Source of the DNA: an uncultured Lentisphaerota bacterium
Lineage (GTDB): Bacteria > Verrucomicrobiota > Kiritimatiellia > CAIQIC01
NCBI GenBank assembly: GCA_903889245.1
Contig: CAISWQ010000028.1
Location: 1 to 64,000, forward strand
Direction: 5' to 3'
DNA length: 64,000 nucleotides
Shown here: positions 33,817 to 41,180 of the stretch, piece by piece
Numbering within the stretch: the first letter of the stretch is position 1
Layout of the letters: every line of letters starts with the position of its first letter
Program-made: the position numbers and the translations under genes
Notes under the pieces: generated by a model
Databases searched by the model: none
What the model saw: the letters and a program-made list of their open reading frames with translations, nothing else
What the model was told of the DNA's origin: nothing

Positions 33817-33880
33817 GCCGACTCGGAGAGTCGGCCTACAGAATTCCGTTCAGTTTTGTAGGCCGGGTCTCCGACCCGGC
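33817..33880. repeat. Paired-hairpin (REP/BIME-like) element
   Basis: Hairpin one: arms GCCGACTC/GAGTCGGC (33817-33824, 33828-33835), then CTACA. Hairpin two: TGTAG, then arms GCCGGGTC/GACCCGGC (33862-33869, 33873-33880). It starts two bases after the hypB stop codon and could also end its transcript. Second member of the family at 23143-23221. Confidence 0.88.
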
Positions 33881-33913
33881 GAAAAAACGATGTCAGCTCA
33901 TCACGGTCTGAAA

Positions 33914-33932
33914 TTTTCCAAGCCTTGGAAAA
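33914..33932. repeat. Single PAL palindrome
   Basis: One perfect copy, TTTTCCAAGCCTTGGAAAA, centred at 33923, 31 bases before the start codon of the sulfatase maturase gene. Confidence 0.9.
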
Positions 33933-33962
33933 CGCCTCGCGTTTGGCGTAAGCTCCGCGCCG

Positions 33963-35198
33963 ATGCGCAACGCCTCGTCCAGTTTCCGCGGCCGGCCCTT
34001 CCACGTGATGGTCAAACCCATCGGTCCGGCCTGCAACCTGGACTGCCGCTACTGCTTCTACTTGGAAAAAGCACGGTTGTTTGCCGGCGAACATTCGCCG
34101 CGCATAAGCGATGCGGCGCTGGAGAGCTTCGTGCAGCAATACATCGCCGCGCTGCCGGATGCGCCAGAAATCAACTTCGCCTGGCAGGGCGGCGAGCCGA
34201 CGCTGATGGGGCTGGATTTCTTCCGCAAGGTGGTCGCGCTGCAAAAGCAACACAGCGGCGGCAAAAAGATCACCAACGCTTTCCAAACCAACGCGACGCT
34301 GCTCGATGACGAATGGTGCGCCTTCCTCGCCGCCAATCAATTCCTCACCGGCGTCAGCCTGGATGGACCGCGAGAACTGCACGATGCCTACCGCCTTGAT
34401 AAGCAGGGCCGCTCGACGTTCGAGACTGTCATCGCCGCCGTTGAACGCCTCAAGCGGCACGGCGCGCCGTTCAACACGCTGACCGTGGTTAATCGGATTA
34501 ACTCGAAGCAGCCGCTCAAGGTCTATCGTTTCCTCAAGGAACTCGGCAGCACGTTTCACCAATACATCCCGATTGTCGAACGCGTCGCGAATCCGGCGGC
34601 CCAGGCGCTCGGCCTGCCGCTGGCCACGCCGCCGAGCGCGGGCGCCGAGGATATCGCGGTGACGGAATGGAGCGTCCGGCCCGGCGACTACGGCAAGTTC
34701 CTGATTGCCATCTTTGATGCATGGGTCCGGCAGGACGTCGGCAAGATTTTCGTGCAACTGTTCGACGCCGCGCTCGCCGCGTGGGTCGGGCAGAGCGGCA
34801 CGGTCTGCGTCTATGCCGAGGAATGCGGCAACGCCATCATCCTGGAGCACAACGGCGAGGTCTATGCCTGCGATCACTTCGTCTATCCGCAATACCTGCT
34901 CGGCAATTTGAAAGACACGCCGCTGACCGAGTTGGCGTGGAGTGCGGCGCAGGAAAGATTTGGCCGGAACAAGCAGGCGCTGCTGCCAACCTATTGCCGG
35001 AAGTGCGGGTTTCTGTTTGCCTGCAACGGCGAATGCCCGAAACATCGCTTCGCCAAGACACCCGACGGCGAACCCGGTCTGAACTATCTCTGCCCCGGCC
35101 TGAAGAAATTCTTCCAGTACGCCACACCCAAACTCGACGCCATGGCCCGCCTTGTCCAGGCCCGCCGCCCCGCCGCGGACATCATGCAGAAGGGCTGA
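33963..35198 (+). CDS. Anaerobic sulfatase-maturating radical SAM enzyme
   Basis: A 411-residue radical SAM/SPASM protein of the anSME type, which turns a Cys or Ser of sulfatases into formylglycine. The cluster motif is C24xxxC28xxC31 (CNLDCRYC). WQGGEPTLMG near 65 is the family GGE motif. The C-terminal SPASM region has CxxxxxCG, ACDHF, and CRKCGFLFACNGECPKHR for two auxiliary clusters. No sulfatase gene is present here, so targets are elsewhere in the genome; PVC bacteria often have many. A toxin-antitoxin-like pair follows. Confidence 0.92.
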   Translation: MRNASSSFRGRPFHVMVKPIGPACNLDCRYCFYLEKARLFAGEHSPRISDAALESFVQQYIAALPDAPEINFAWQGGEPTLMGLDFFRKVVALQKQHSGGKKITNAFQTNATLLDDEWCAFLAANQFLTGVSLDGPRELHDAYRLDKQGRSTFETVIAAVERLKRHGAPFNTLTVVNRINSKQPLKVYRFLKELGSTFHQYIPIVERVANPAAQALGLPLATPPSAGAEDIAVTEWSVRPGDYGKFLIAIFDAWVRQDVGKIFVQLFDAALAAWVGQSGTVCVYAEECGNAIILEHNGEVYACDHFVYPQYLLGNLKDTPLTELAWSAAQERFGRNKQALLPTYCRKCGFLFACNGECPKHRFAKTPDGEPGLNYLCPGLKKFFQYATPKLDAMARLVQARRPAADIMQKG

Positions 35199-35282
35199 CT
35201 GAAGGGCCGCGGCAGAGAGCGCTGTCGGTCTTGGAACGCAGCCGCCGTTGTGTTAGCGTGCGGCCACGAAAGCTGTGCCGAC

Positions 35283-35564
35283 ATGAGTGCAGAGCAATAC
35301 AGTTGGCTTTGGGATGTGGACATGGACGCCGCGCGCTTCCAACGCACACTCGCCGGTTTGGAACAGCACAAGGATTTCGATCAGCCATGGGCCCTGATCC
35401 GGCTGATTGATTACGCCCCGTACCACGACATTCTGCGCCTGCTGCCGCGCCGCGACTTCGTCAGACTCTGGCCCCAGATTGAAGGTCGCATCCGTTCGGC
35501 CACGCGGCGCGAGGGCATGGCGTTTGTGCGAGAGCAGTTGTTACGGCATGAGATGGCGGCCTAA
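35283..35564 (+). CDS. DUF6922-like protein, putative antitoxin partner
   Basis: A 93-residue protein with SWLWDVDMDAARFQRTLAG at the start and LIDYAPYHDILRLLPRRDF in the middle. This resembles DUF6922, which is often encoded just before AbiEii-like nucleotidyltransferases. The ATG at 35283 gives a compact protein. Its stop lies one base before the ATG of the next gene, so the two are coupled and are probably a toxin-antitoxin pair. No DNA-binding domain is obvious. Confidence 0.6.
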   Translation: MSAEQYSWLWDVDMDAARFQRTLAGLEQHKDFDQPWALIRLIDYAPYHDILRLLPRRDFVRLWPQIEGRIRSATRREGMAFVREQLLRHEMAA

Positions 35565-35565
35565 G

Positions 35566-36222
35566 ATGCAACCGAACTGGAGCCCACTCTATGCCATGCA
35601 GGACGCCGTGTTGGCCAACTTGCGCACGGTGGACCATGGTTTCCATCTCACTGGCGGCACCGCCTTGGCGCGCGGCTATTATCAGCACCGCTATTCCGAA
35701 GATCTGGATTTTTTTTCCAATGACCGGCCCGAATTCGAGCTTTGGCGTGATCGGTGCCTGGAGGTCTTGCGGCAGCAGTTGCCTGACGGGCACAGGCTGG
35801 ACATTGTGTTACGCGAAACCCGGTTCGGTCGCGCGGTGCTTCACGGCCCCGTGGATTTGAAATTGGAATTCATCAACGACGTGCCCAGCCGGGTGGGCAT
35901 ACCTTGGGCGCATCCCCAACTCGGTCGGTTGGACACCAAGGAGAACATCCTCGCCAACAAGCTCTCCGCCTTGATGGATCGCGGCGCACCCAAAGATGTC
36001 GCCGATATCTTCTGGCTCTGTTGTCGCGACACGCTGGACATCCGTCAGGCGCTGGATGATGCCACCGGTAAAGCCGCGGGACTGTTTCCGCCGCTGGTCG
36101 CCAAGCGTCTCGCGGAAGCCGCCGCACACGGGTTGCCGCCAGTCTGGTGGGTCACGCCACCACCTCTCCATGAATTCCGTGAGGGGCTGCTACGCTTGGG
36201 CAACTCCCTGCTGGGCCTCTGA
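35566..36222 (+). CDS. AbiEii/AbiGii-type nucleotidyltransferase toxin
   Basis: A 218-residue DNA polymerase beta-like nucleotidyltransferase of the AbiEii group. The signature FHLTGGTALARGYYQHRYSEDLDFFSND (residues 26-53) contains GGTALA and the catalytic DLD-type acids, and a later TKENILANKLSALMDR (about 123-138) is the conserved helix with the basic residue. In type IV-like systems these enzymes modify tRNA or protein targets and cause growth arrest, including during phage infection. A second toxin module lies only 2.3 kb upstream. Confidence 0.8.
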   Translation: MQPNWSPLYAMQDAVLANLRTVDHGFHLTGGTALARGYYQHRYSEDLDFFSNDRPEFELWRDRCLEVLRQQLPDGHRLDIVLRETRFGRAVLHGPVDLKLEFINDVPSRVGIPWAHPQLGRLDTKENILANKLSALMDRGAPKDVADIFWLCCRDTLDIRQALDDATGKAAGLFPPLVAKRLAEAAAHGLPPVWWVTPPPLHEFREGLLRLGNSLLGL

Positions 36223-36224
36223 CC

Positions 36225-37034
36225 TCACTCGAACCGCAAGACCCCGAATTTATCCGGGCGGTGGAAACCGCCGGCGAAGTCGGGATCGAGCGGCGCCCAC
36301 GTGGCCCAATGCGGATGGCTGGATTCATCGGCGCACTTAAAGAAGTTCGCTCGCCACGTCTGGCCCGCGACCTTGCCGAGCGGCCCCACATAGCGCTCAA
36401 AGAAGCTGAACGGGATGAAATACTCCAGCCGCCACTCGACCGGTCTGACCTGTTCTGGATCAATGCGCGACGGCAGCGAATGGAAACGCTGCACGAGCGC
36501 ATCCATCTCCGGCGGCAGTTCGGTATATTTCACAAAGCCGGTCGGCGTGCGCCGCGCATCCTCGATATAGGTCACGAGCAGCGATCCGCCGCAGTTCATC
36601 TCGAAATTGAAGTAGCCCTGACCCGCCTTGGGCTGGACAAAGAACTCGGCACAGGAATCCTTATAGACCCGCGCTTGGAAGCCAACATGGCGGCAGACGA
36701 CGTAATGGTCGCTGACCTTGAAGAAGACAAACAAGCCTTCGTCGGTGTAGGTCACCTTGGCCTGTGTTGCCGGGCGGTGATCGGTCGCCTTGGGCGCGGC
36801 CATGAAGCGGTCCACACGCAGAACGTTCGCGTTGCGCCACGCGGGCGCGGCCCAGTTGCCGTCGAGCGCGGGCCGTTCCGGCGCGCGTTTCACCACGTAG
36901 GTTGCTTCCATGTGCCTATCTCCCCCACTCACACAACCCGCCGCCAGCAGAACCACCGCCGCTGCGGCATGGCCCGTGATCGCGAAGATCTGTTGCCGCA
37001 ATGCGCCCCGCATCCCGTCTCCCACCTCGCTCAT
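36225..37034 (-). CDS. Lipoprotein with CBM9-like carbohydrate-binding domain
   Basis: A 269-residue protein with a lipoprotein signal (LLAAGC, lipid on about C34). The rest resembles the family 9 carbohydrate-binding/DOMON-like beta sandwich: ERPALDGNWAAPAWRNANVL, then LFVFFKVSDHYVV, SCAEFFVQPK and YFNFEMNCGGSLL, ending WRANFFKCADESSHPHWATWAPLD. It probably binds sugar at the outer membrane surface. Its ATG overlaps the stop of the upstream lipoprotein gene (TCAT on the plus strand), so both are co-translated. It converges with the AbiEii-like gene. Confidence 0.75.
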   Translation of the reverse strand: MSEVGDGMRGALRQQIFAITGHAAAAVVLLAAGCVSGGDRHMEATYVVKRAPERPALDGNWAAPAWRNANVLRVDRFMAAPKATDHRPATQAKVTYTDEGLFVFFKVSDHYVVCRHVGFQARVYKDSCAEFFVQPKAGQGYFNFEMNCGGSLLVTYIEDARRTPTGFVKYTELPPEMDALVQRFHSLPSRIDPEQVRPVEWRLEYFIPFSFFERYVGPLGKVAGQTWRANFFKCADESSHPHWATWAPLDPDFAGGFHRPDKFGVLRFE

Positions 37035-37597
37035 TTCGCCGGTAGCTTCGTCATCGTCACCGGCTCGCCGAAAAAGTCTTTCAACTCGCTGGCGGCGAGG
37101 AAGGCTTGCAAGTCCTTCGGCGCGGCGGTCAGGAGAATGCCGTCCTTGATCCTCTCGTGTTTCAACTTCGTGGGTTGATCAGCGAGCAGTTTCTTGATGG
37201 CGTCGGGATTCATCAGCGTCATCTCCAGCGTCCCGCCCAGCTTGGGCACCCAGAGGAAGGTATGGGCCGGCACCATGTGAACGGCGAACAGATCGTTCAG
37301 CTTGGCGTCGGAATCTTCGGGATAGAGGTCGAGGAAGAGCCGGTCCTTGACCTTGACGAGGTAGGCGGTGAACTCGGCACTACGCTTCTCCTTGTCGGTG
37401 TGCGTCAGCTTATAGTGGTCGTCGCCGGCCTTGGCGAACTCCCAGCGCTCCTCCTTGTTGGTCTGGGACCAGGTTCCGATCAAGGCGGGATCGAACGTGA
37501 GGGTGTCCGGCGTGTAGAGCGGCTGCAGCGAGGGTACGCAGCCGGCGGCGAGCACGAGCAGGCCCGCGAATCCCAACCAGCGAACGCAACTTTTCAT
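37031..37597 (-). CDS. Small lipoprotein, function unknown
   Basis: A 188-residue lipoprotein (LVLAAGC, lipid on C20). The mature part PLYTPDTLTFDPALIGTWSQ and EERWEFAKAGDDHYKLTHTD reads like a lipocalin-type beta barrel found in many short bacterial lipoproteins. No catalytic residues are evident. It is the first gene of a two-gene leftward operon with the CBM9-like lipoprotein and is divergent from aroE across a palindrome pair. Confidence 0.65.
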   Translation of the reverse strand: MKSCVRWLGFAGLLVLAAGCVPSLQPLYTPDTLTFDPALIGTWSQTNKEERWEFAKAGDDHYKLTHTDKEKRSAEFTAYLVKVKDRLFLDLYPEDSDAKLNDLFAVHMVPAHTFLWVPKLGGTLEMTLMNPDAIKKLLADQPTKLKHERIKDGILLTAAPKDLQAFLAASELKDFFGEPVTMTKLPAK

Positions 37598-37682
37598 GAT
37601 TATTCTCCAGCGGCGGTGTGTCCCGCCAGCGGCCGGAGTCTAGCACCGGGCGGCGGCGGGGCGAGGAAAAAGCTGGCGAAAG

Positions 37683-37731
37683 TTTCCAAACCTTGGAAAA
37701 CTCCCGCCGCTGTTTTCCAAGGCTTGGAAAA
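37683..37731. repeat. PAL-31 palindrome pair
   Basis: Copies centred at 37691 and 37722, 31 bp apart, in the divergent gap between a lipoprotein gene and aroE. A gap between divergent genes does not need a terminator, which argues against a terminator role. Confidence 0.92.
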
Positions 37732-37740
37732 GAGCGCTTA

Positions 37741-37803
37741 GGGAAGAGTTAAGATTAGGATTACGAGTTAGGATTAAGATTAAGAGTTACGATTAGGATT
37801 AAG
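37741..37803. repeat. GATTAAGATTAGGATTACGA tandem tract
   Basis: Irregular repeats of six- to seven-base units (GATTAG, GATTAA, GAGTTA) running up to the aroE start. A simple-sequence tract that may also affect aroE translation start choice. Confidence 0.8.
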
Positions 37804-37815
37804 ATGGGAAGACAC

Positions 37816-38694
37816 ATGGAGATCGGCAGCAAGACCAAGATTTTCGCGGTGCTGGGGCATCCGATCGGCCACACCTTCTCGCCGGCGATGCATAACGCGG
37901 CGCTGGCCGCGTTGAAACTCGACGCGCTCTACTGCGCCTTCGATGTCGCACCGGAGCAGTTGTTGAGCGTCCTCGCGGCAATGCGGGCGATGGGCCTCGG
38001 CGGCGTCAACCTGACCGTGCCGCTCAAGGAAGTCGCCTTCCGCGGCCTGACCAGCCTCGACGCCTCCGCCCAGCGGCTGGGCGCGGTCAACACGATCGAG
38101 TTCACGGCCGACGGCATGACCGGCCACAACACCGATGGCTACGGTTTTCTGAAAGCGCACGAGGAGGCGTTCGGTCGTCCGCTCCAGGGCGAGCGCGTGT
38201 TCGTGCTCGGTTCCGGCGGCGCAGGCCGCGCGGTCGCGCTGATGTGTGGCGAGGCCGGCGCGCAGTCGGTGACGCTCGCCGATCTCGAACTCGAACGCTG
38301 TCAGAAGGTCGCCGCTGAAATCCGCGCGGCCTTCCCCGCGTGCGCGGTGCAGCTTGCCGCCGGCCAGGCGCAGTGGCCCGCCGCTATCCGCGCCAGCGAC
38401 CTGATCGTACAGGCGACGCCGGTCGGCATGAAGGCCGGCGATGCCGCGCTGCTCCAGCCCGGCGCGTTCCGCGCCGGCCAGCGGTTGCTGGATCTGATCT
38501 ACTGGTTCCCGGAGACCATCCACATGGCGGTGGCAAAGGCCGGCGGCGCGCAAACCGCCAACGGCCTCGGCATGTTGCTGCACCAGGGTGCGCGGGCGTT
38601 TGAAATTTGGACGAAACAACCCGCGCCGGTCGCCGTGATGCGCGCGGCGCTGGAGGCGGAATTGGCGGCGCGGAAGGCCGCCCTGCAAGGCTGA
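37816..38694 (+). CDS. aroE: Shikimate dehydrogenase
   Basis: A 292-residue shikimate dehydrogenase (3-dehydroshikimate to shikimate, NADPH). The substrate domain has GHPIGHTFSPAMHNAAL and NLTVPLKE with the catalytic lysine, and NTDGYGF follows. The cofactor domain has VLGSGGAGRAVAL. The C-terminal NGLGMLLHQGARAFEIW is conserved. The ATG at 37816 has GGAAG upstream; an in-frame ATG at 37804 would add four residues and lies in the tandem tract. Two further genes follow in the same direction. Confidence 0.93.
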   Translation: MEIGSKTKIFAVLGHPIGHTFSPAMHNAALAALKLDALYCAFDVAPEQLLSVLAAMRAMGLGGVNLTVPLKEVAFRGLTSLDASAQRLGAVNTIEFTADGMTGHNTDGYGFLKAHEEAFGRPLQGERVFVLGSGGAGRAVALMCGEAGAQSVTLADLELERCQKVAAEIRAAFPACAVQLAAGQAQWPAAIRASDLIVQATPVGMKAGDAALLQPGAFRAGQRLLDLIYWFPETIHMAVAKAGGAQTANGLGMLLHQGARAFEIWTKQPAPVAVMRAALEAELAARKAALQG

Positions 38695-38696
38695 CC

Positions 38697-39263
38697 ATGC
38701 TCCGACGCTGGCTGTCAGGTTCGTTGTGCCTTCTGGCGCTCGCCGCCGGCGCGGCGGAATTCAAGTCCTTCGTTCTCAAGATGAGCGTGGATGACACGTT
38801 CACCGTTGCCGAGACGCGCGCATGGGCAGTCAAGGTGGAGCGCTTCACGACCCTGCGCCATGCCGACGTACGCGTCACCCCGAAAATCGGCGCAGCCTTC
38901 AGCCTGCTGCTCTACTTCAAGTGCGACACGCCCGACCTCGGTAACTTCGACACGGCGGAGAAAATGAAACAGGTCGTGCTGCTCTCGTCGCAGAAATACC
39001 TGACCAACTGCGTGGAGAAAACCGTGACGCTGCAACCGCTCAACCACCGCGGCCGTTATGGTTGCTATACCGTGCTTTCCGACGCGCGGCTGGCCGAGGT
39101 GAGCCAGGTGCCGGCCGGCCAGTTCAAGTTCATCACGCGCGGCATGATGCGGCTCTCGACCGACTCCGCGCTCGGTTTCAGCTTGATGACCAACGAGGTG
39201 ACCTCCAAGGATTACAAGGCGCTGCTGGACTACGTGCTCGGCTTTGTCCAGCCGACCGGATGA
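38697..39263 (+). CDS. Secreted protein of unknown function
   Basis: A 188-residue protein with a signal peptide (LRRWLSGSLCLLALAAGAA, cut near residue 20). The mature part has alternating beta-type segments (FKSFVLKMSVDDTFTVAE, VTPKIGAAFSLLLYFKCDT) and three cysteines. No family was recognised. It begins two bases after the aroE stop, and its own stop overlaps the start of the prepilin peptidase gene, so it is part of that operon and could be linked to cell-surface assembly. Confidence 0.6.
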   Translation: MLRRWLSGSLCLLALAAGAAEFKSFVLKMSVDDTFTVAETRAWAVKVERFTTLRHADVRVTPKIGAAFSLLLYFKCDTPDLGNFDTAEKMKQVVLLSSQKYLTNCVEKTVTLQPLNHRGRYGCYTVLSDARLAEVSQVPAGQFKFITRGMMRLSTDSALGFSLMTNEVTSKDYKALLDYVLGFVQPTG

Positions 39264-40090
39264 ACATCATGAACGAAGCTTTCTTCCACGGATACCTCAC
39301 GTTCATCGTCTTTGCCTTCGGCGCGTGCTGGGGCAGTTTCCTCAACGTCTGCATCTGGCGCATCCCGCGCGAGGAGTCGGTGGTCCACCCGCGCTCGCAC
39401 TGCCCCAAGTGCAACACCCTGATCGCGTGGTTCGACAACATCCCGCTGGTCAGCTACCTCGCCCTCAACGCCCGCTGCCGGCACTGCGGCACGCACATCT
39501 CCGCGCGCTACTTCATCGTCGAGCTGCTGACCGCCATCCTCTTCACGCTCATCTGGATCAAATATGGCATCAGCCTGCTGACGCCGATCTACTGGCTGCT
39601 GGCCTTCGGCCTGATCATGGGTACGTTCATTGATTGCGATCATCTGATCATTCCCGACCGCGTCACCTTCGGCGCGTGGGTGGCCGGCCTGCTCTTGAGC
39701 CCGCTTGTGCCGGAGCTGCATGACCAGCAGACCGTGTGGGGCGGCCTCCGTTCCGCCCTGATCGGGCTGGCCGTCGGCGGCGGCCTGCTGTATGCCGTCA
39801 GCCTGATCGGCCGCCTGATTTTCCGCAAGGATGCGATGGGGCTGGGCGACGTGAAATTGCTCGGCGGCCTCGGCGCGCTACTCGGGTGGCAGGCGGTGCT
39901 GTTCATCGTCATGGCCGCCTCGTTCCTCGGTTCGTTCGTCGGCCTCTACCTGATCATCCGCCGCGGCCGGCGCTGGCGCAGCCGCATTCCGTTCGGGCCC
40001 TACCTCGGTCTCGCGGCGGGGGTGTGGGTGCTCGGCGGCAAGGAACTCTGGCTGGCCTACCTCCGCTGGCTCGCCGGTGGGATGTTTTGA
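39260..40090 (+). CDS. pilD: Type IV prepilin peptidase / N-methyltransferase
   Basis: A 276-residue aspartic membrane peptidase of the PilD/GspO family, which cuts prepilins or pseudopilins and methylates the new N-terminus. The N-terminal cytosolic loop has two CxxC pairs (CPKC and CRHC), typical of the bifunctional type. The catalytic aspartates are in FIDCDHLIIPD and AMGLGDVKLLG. It starts at an ATGA overlap with the secreted protein. Its stop directly abuts the stop of the opposing site-2 protease gene. Pilus genes are not in the window. Confidence 0.92.
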   Translation: MNIMNEAFFHGYLTFIVFAFGACWGSFLNVCIWRIPREESVVHPRSHCPKCNTLIAWFDNIPLVSYLALNARCRHCGTHISARYFIVELLTAILFTLIWIKYGISLLTPIYWLLAFGLIMGTFIDCDHLIIPDRVTFGAWVAGLLLSPLVPELHDQQTVWGGLRSALIGLAVGGGLLYAVSLIGRLIFRKDAMGLGDVKLLGGLGALLGWQAVLFIVMAASFLGSFVGLYLIIRRGRRWRSRIPFGPYLGLAAGVWVLGGKELWLAYLRWLAGGMF

Positions 40091-41014
40091 TCAACAGCCC
40101 GATGAGTCCGGCAACGCCGGCACACGTACCGGCCACGCGCTCATTGCGTGCGCCTGACCACAGGCTGTGCAACGCGTGAGGTCAAAAAGGGCGCCGCAAC
40201 CGGGGCAACGCGCGCCGGTGGCGAACGTATCGAATTTCGTCCGGCACTGGCCGCACTGCCAGGCGGGATAAACGCGCGGCGCCGCGCCACAACCGGGGCA
40301 GGCAAAGCCGGCGTGCCGCGGGGCCTTGGCCATCCGCAGCATCGCAAGGCCTTGCTGCAAACCCTGCCAGCAACTGAACAGCACAAAGACGCACAGGATG
40401 CCCGTCCAGACCGATTGCATCCAGAGTGCGAGCAGAATCAACAAACCGACGCCGACAAAGCCCATGATGGAGGCAACGATCAGGCTGGTGCTGGGTCCGA
40501 GAAAGAACCACAGTATCGCGCGTAGAATCTGTCCGCCATCGAGCGGATAAACCGGCAGCAGATTGAAGATCAGCAGGACGAGATTGATGAGGGCCACCAT
40601 CGTAAACAGCTTGGCCAGATCAGGGTGAGCGACGAGCGCGCCCGTCATGTGCGCCACCAAGCCCACCCCGAAGAACAAGACGGCCAGCATGACATTCACC
40701 AGCGGGCCCGCCGCCAAGCACCACAGGTTCGCACCGGGCCGCGGCGGCGGGCTGACCATGGCGACGCCGCCCAGCGGCCACAGCAGGATCGTATGCGCCT
40801 GCCCACCGACCGAGCGGCACGCCAGCGCGTGCCCGAACTCGTGCAACAGCACGATCAGGAACAGTGCCAGATACTCCAGCACATTCCAGGCAAGTGAATT
40901 GTAGCTCTGCGCCCGATGTTGAATCTGGATAAGCGCCACCAAAAACCAGGTCCAGTGCAACAGCACGTCTATGCCCGCCACCCGGAACAATCGGAACGCG
41001 CCCTTGATTTGCAT
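40091..41014 (-). CDS. Site-2 protease (M50) with C-terminal zinc ribbons
   Basis: A 307-residue intramembrane metalloprotease. HEFGH at 58-62 and NLLPVYPLDGG at 151-161 (the NPxDG-type third ligand) form the active site; there are about six membrane helices and no PDZ or CBS domain. Residues 240-295 hold four CxxC-type knuckles (CPGCG, CGQC, CPGCG, CTACG), a double zinc ribbon in the cytosol. It probably cuts a membrane-bound regulator. The start at 41014 is chosen since the open frame upstream runs into the palindrome array. Confidence 0.85.
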   Translation of the reverse strand: MQIKGAFRLFRVAGIDVLLHWTWFLVALIQIQHRAQSYNSLAWNVLEYLALFLIVLLHEFGHALACRSVGGQAHTILLWPLGGVAMVSPPPRPGANLWCLAAGPLVNVMLAVLFFGVGLVAHMTGALVAHPDLAKLFTMVALINLVLLIFNLLPVYPLDGGQILRAILWFFLGPSTSLIVASIMGFVGVGLLILLALWMQSVWTGILCVFVLFSCWQGLQQGLAMLRMAKAPRHAGFACPGCGAAPRVYPAWQCGQCRTKFDTFATGARCPGCGALFDLTRCTACGQAHAMSAWPVRVPALPDSSGC

Positions 41015-41037
41015 CGTTGCTTCCTTCCGCGCCGCCC

Positions 41038-41178
41038 TTCCAAGGTTTGGAAACCGATCAGCCGGTTTTTCCAAGGCTTGGGAAATTTCGCGGCCGGAGT
41101 TTCCAGCGTTTGGAAAAAGAGCGCAACGTTTTTCCAAGGCGCGGAAAAAATCCGCCGCGCTTTTCCAAGCCTTGGAAA
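41038..41178. repeat. PAL-31 palindrome array (5 units)
   Basis: Five copies centred at 41045, 41076, 41108, 41139 and 41170 (gaps 31, 32, 31, 31 bp), filling almost the whole gap between the DUF3999 stop (41181) and the site-2 protease start. Spacer sequences differ from each other; some units carry arm changes (AGC/TTT, AAG/CGC). Confidence 0.95.
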
Positions 41179-41180
41179 GG

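Noticed and set aside
41015-41137. N-terminal extension of the site-2 protease (41 codons)
   Set aside because: The extension is translated palindrome array (QALEKP, FPNLGR type); the protease family N-terminus starts at 41014.
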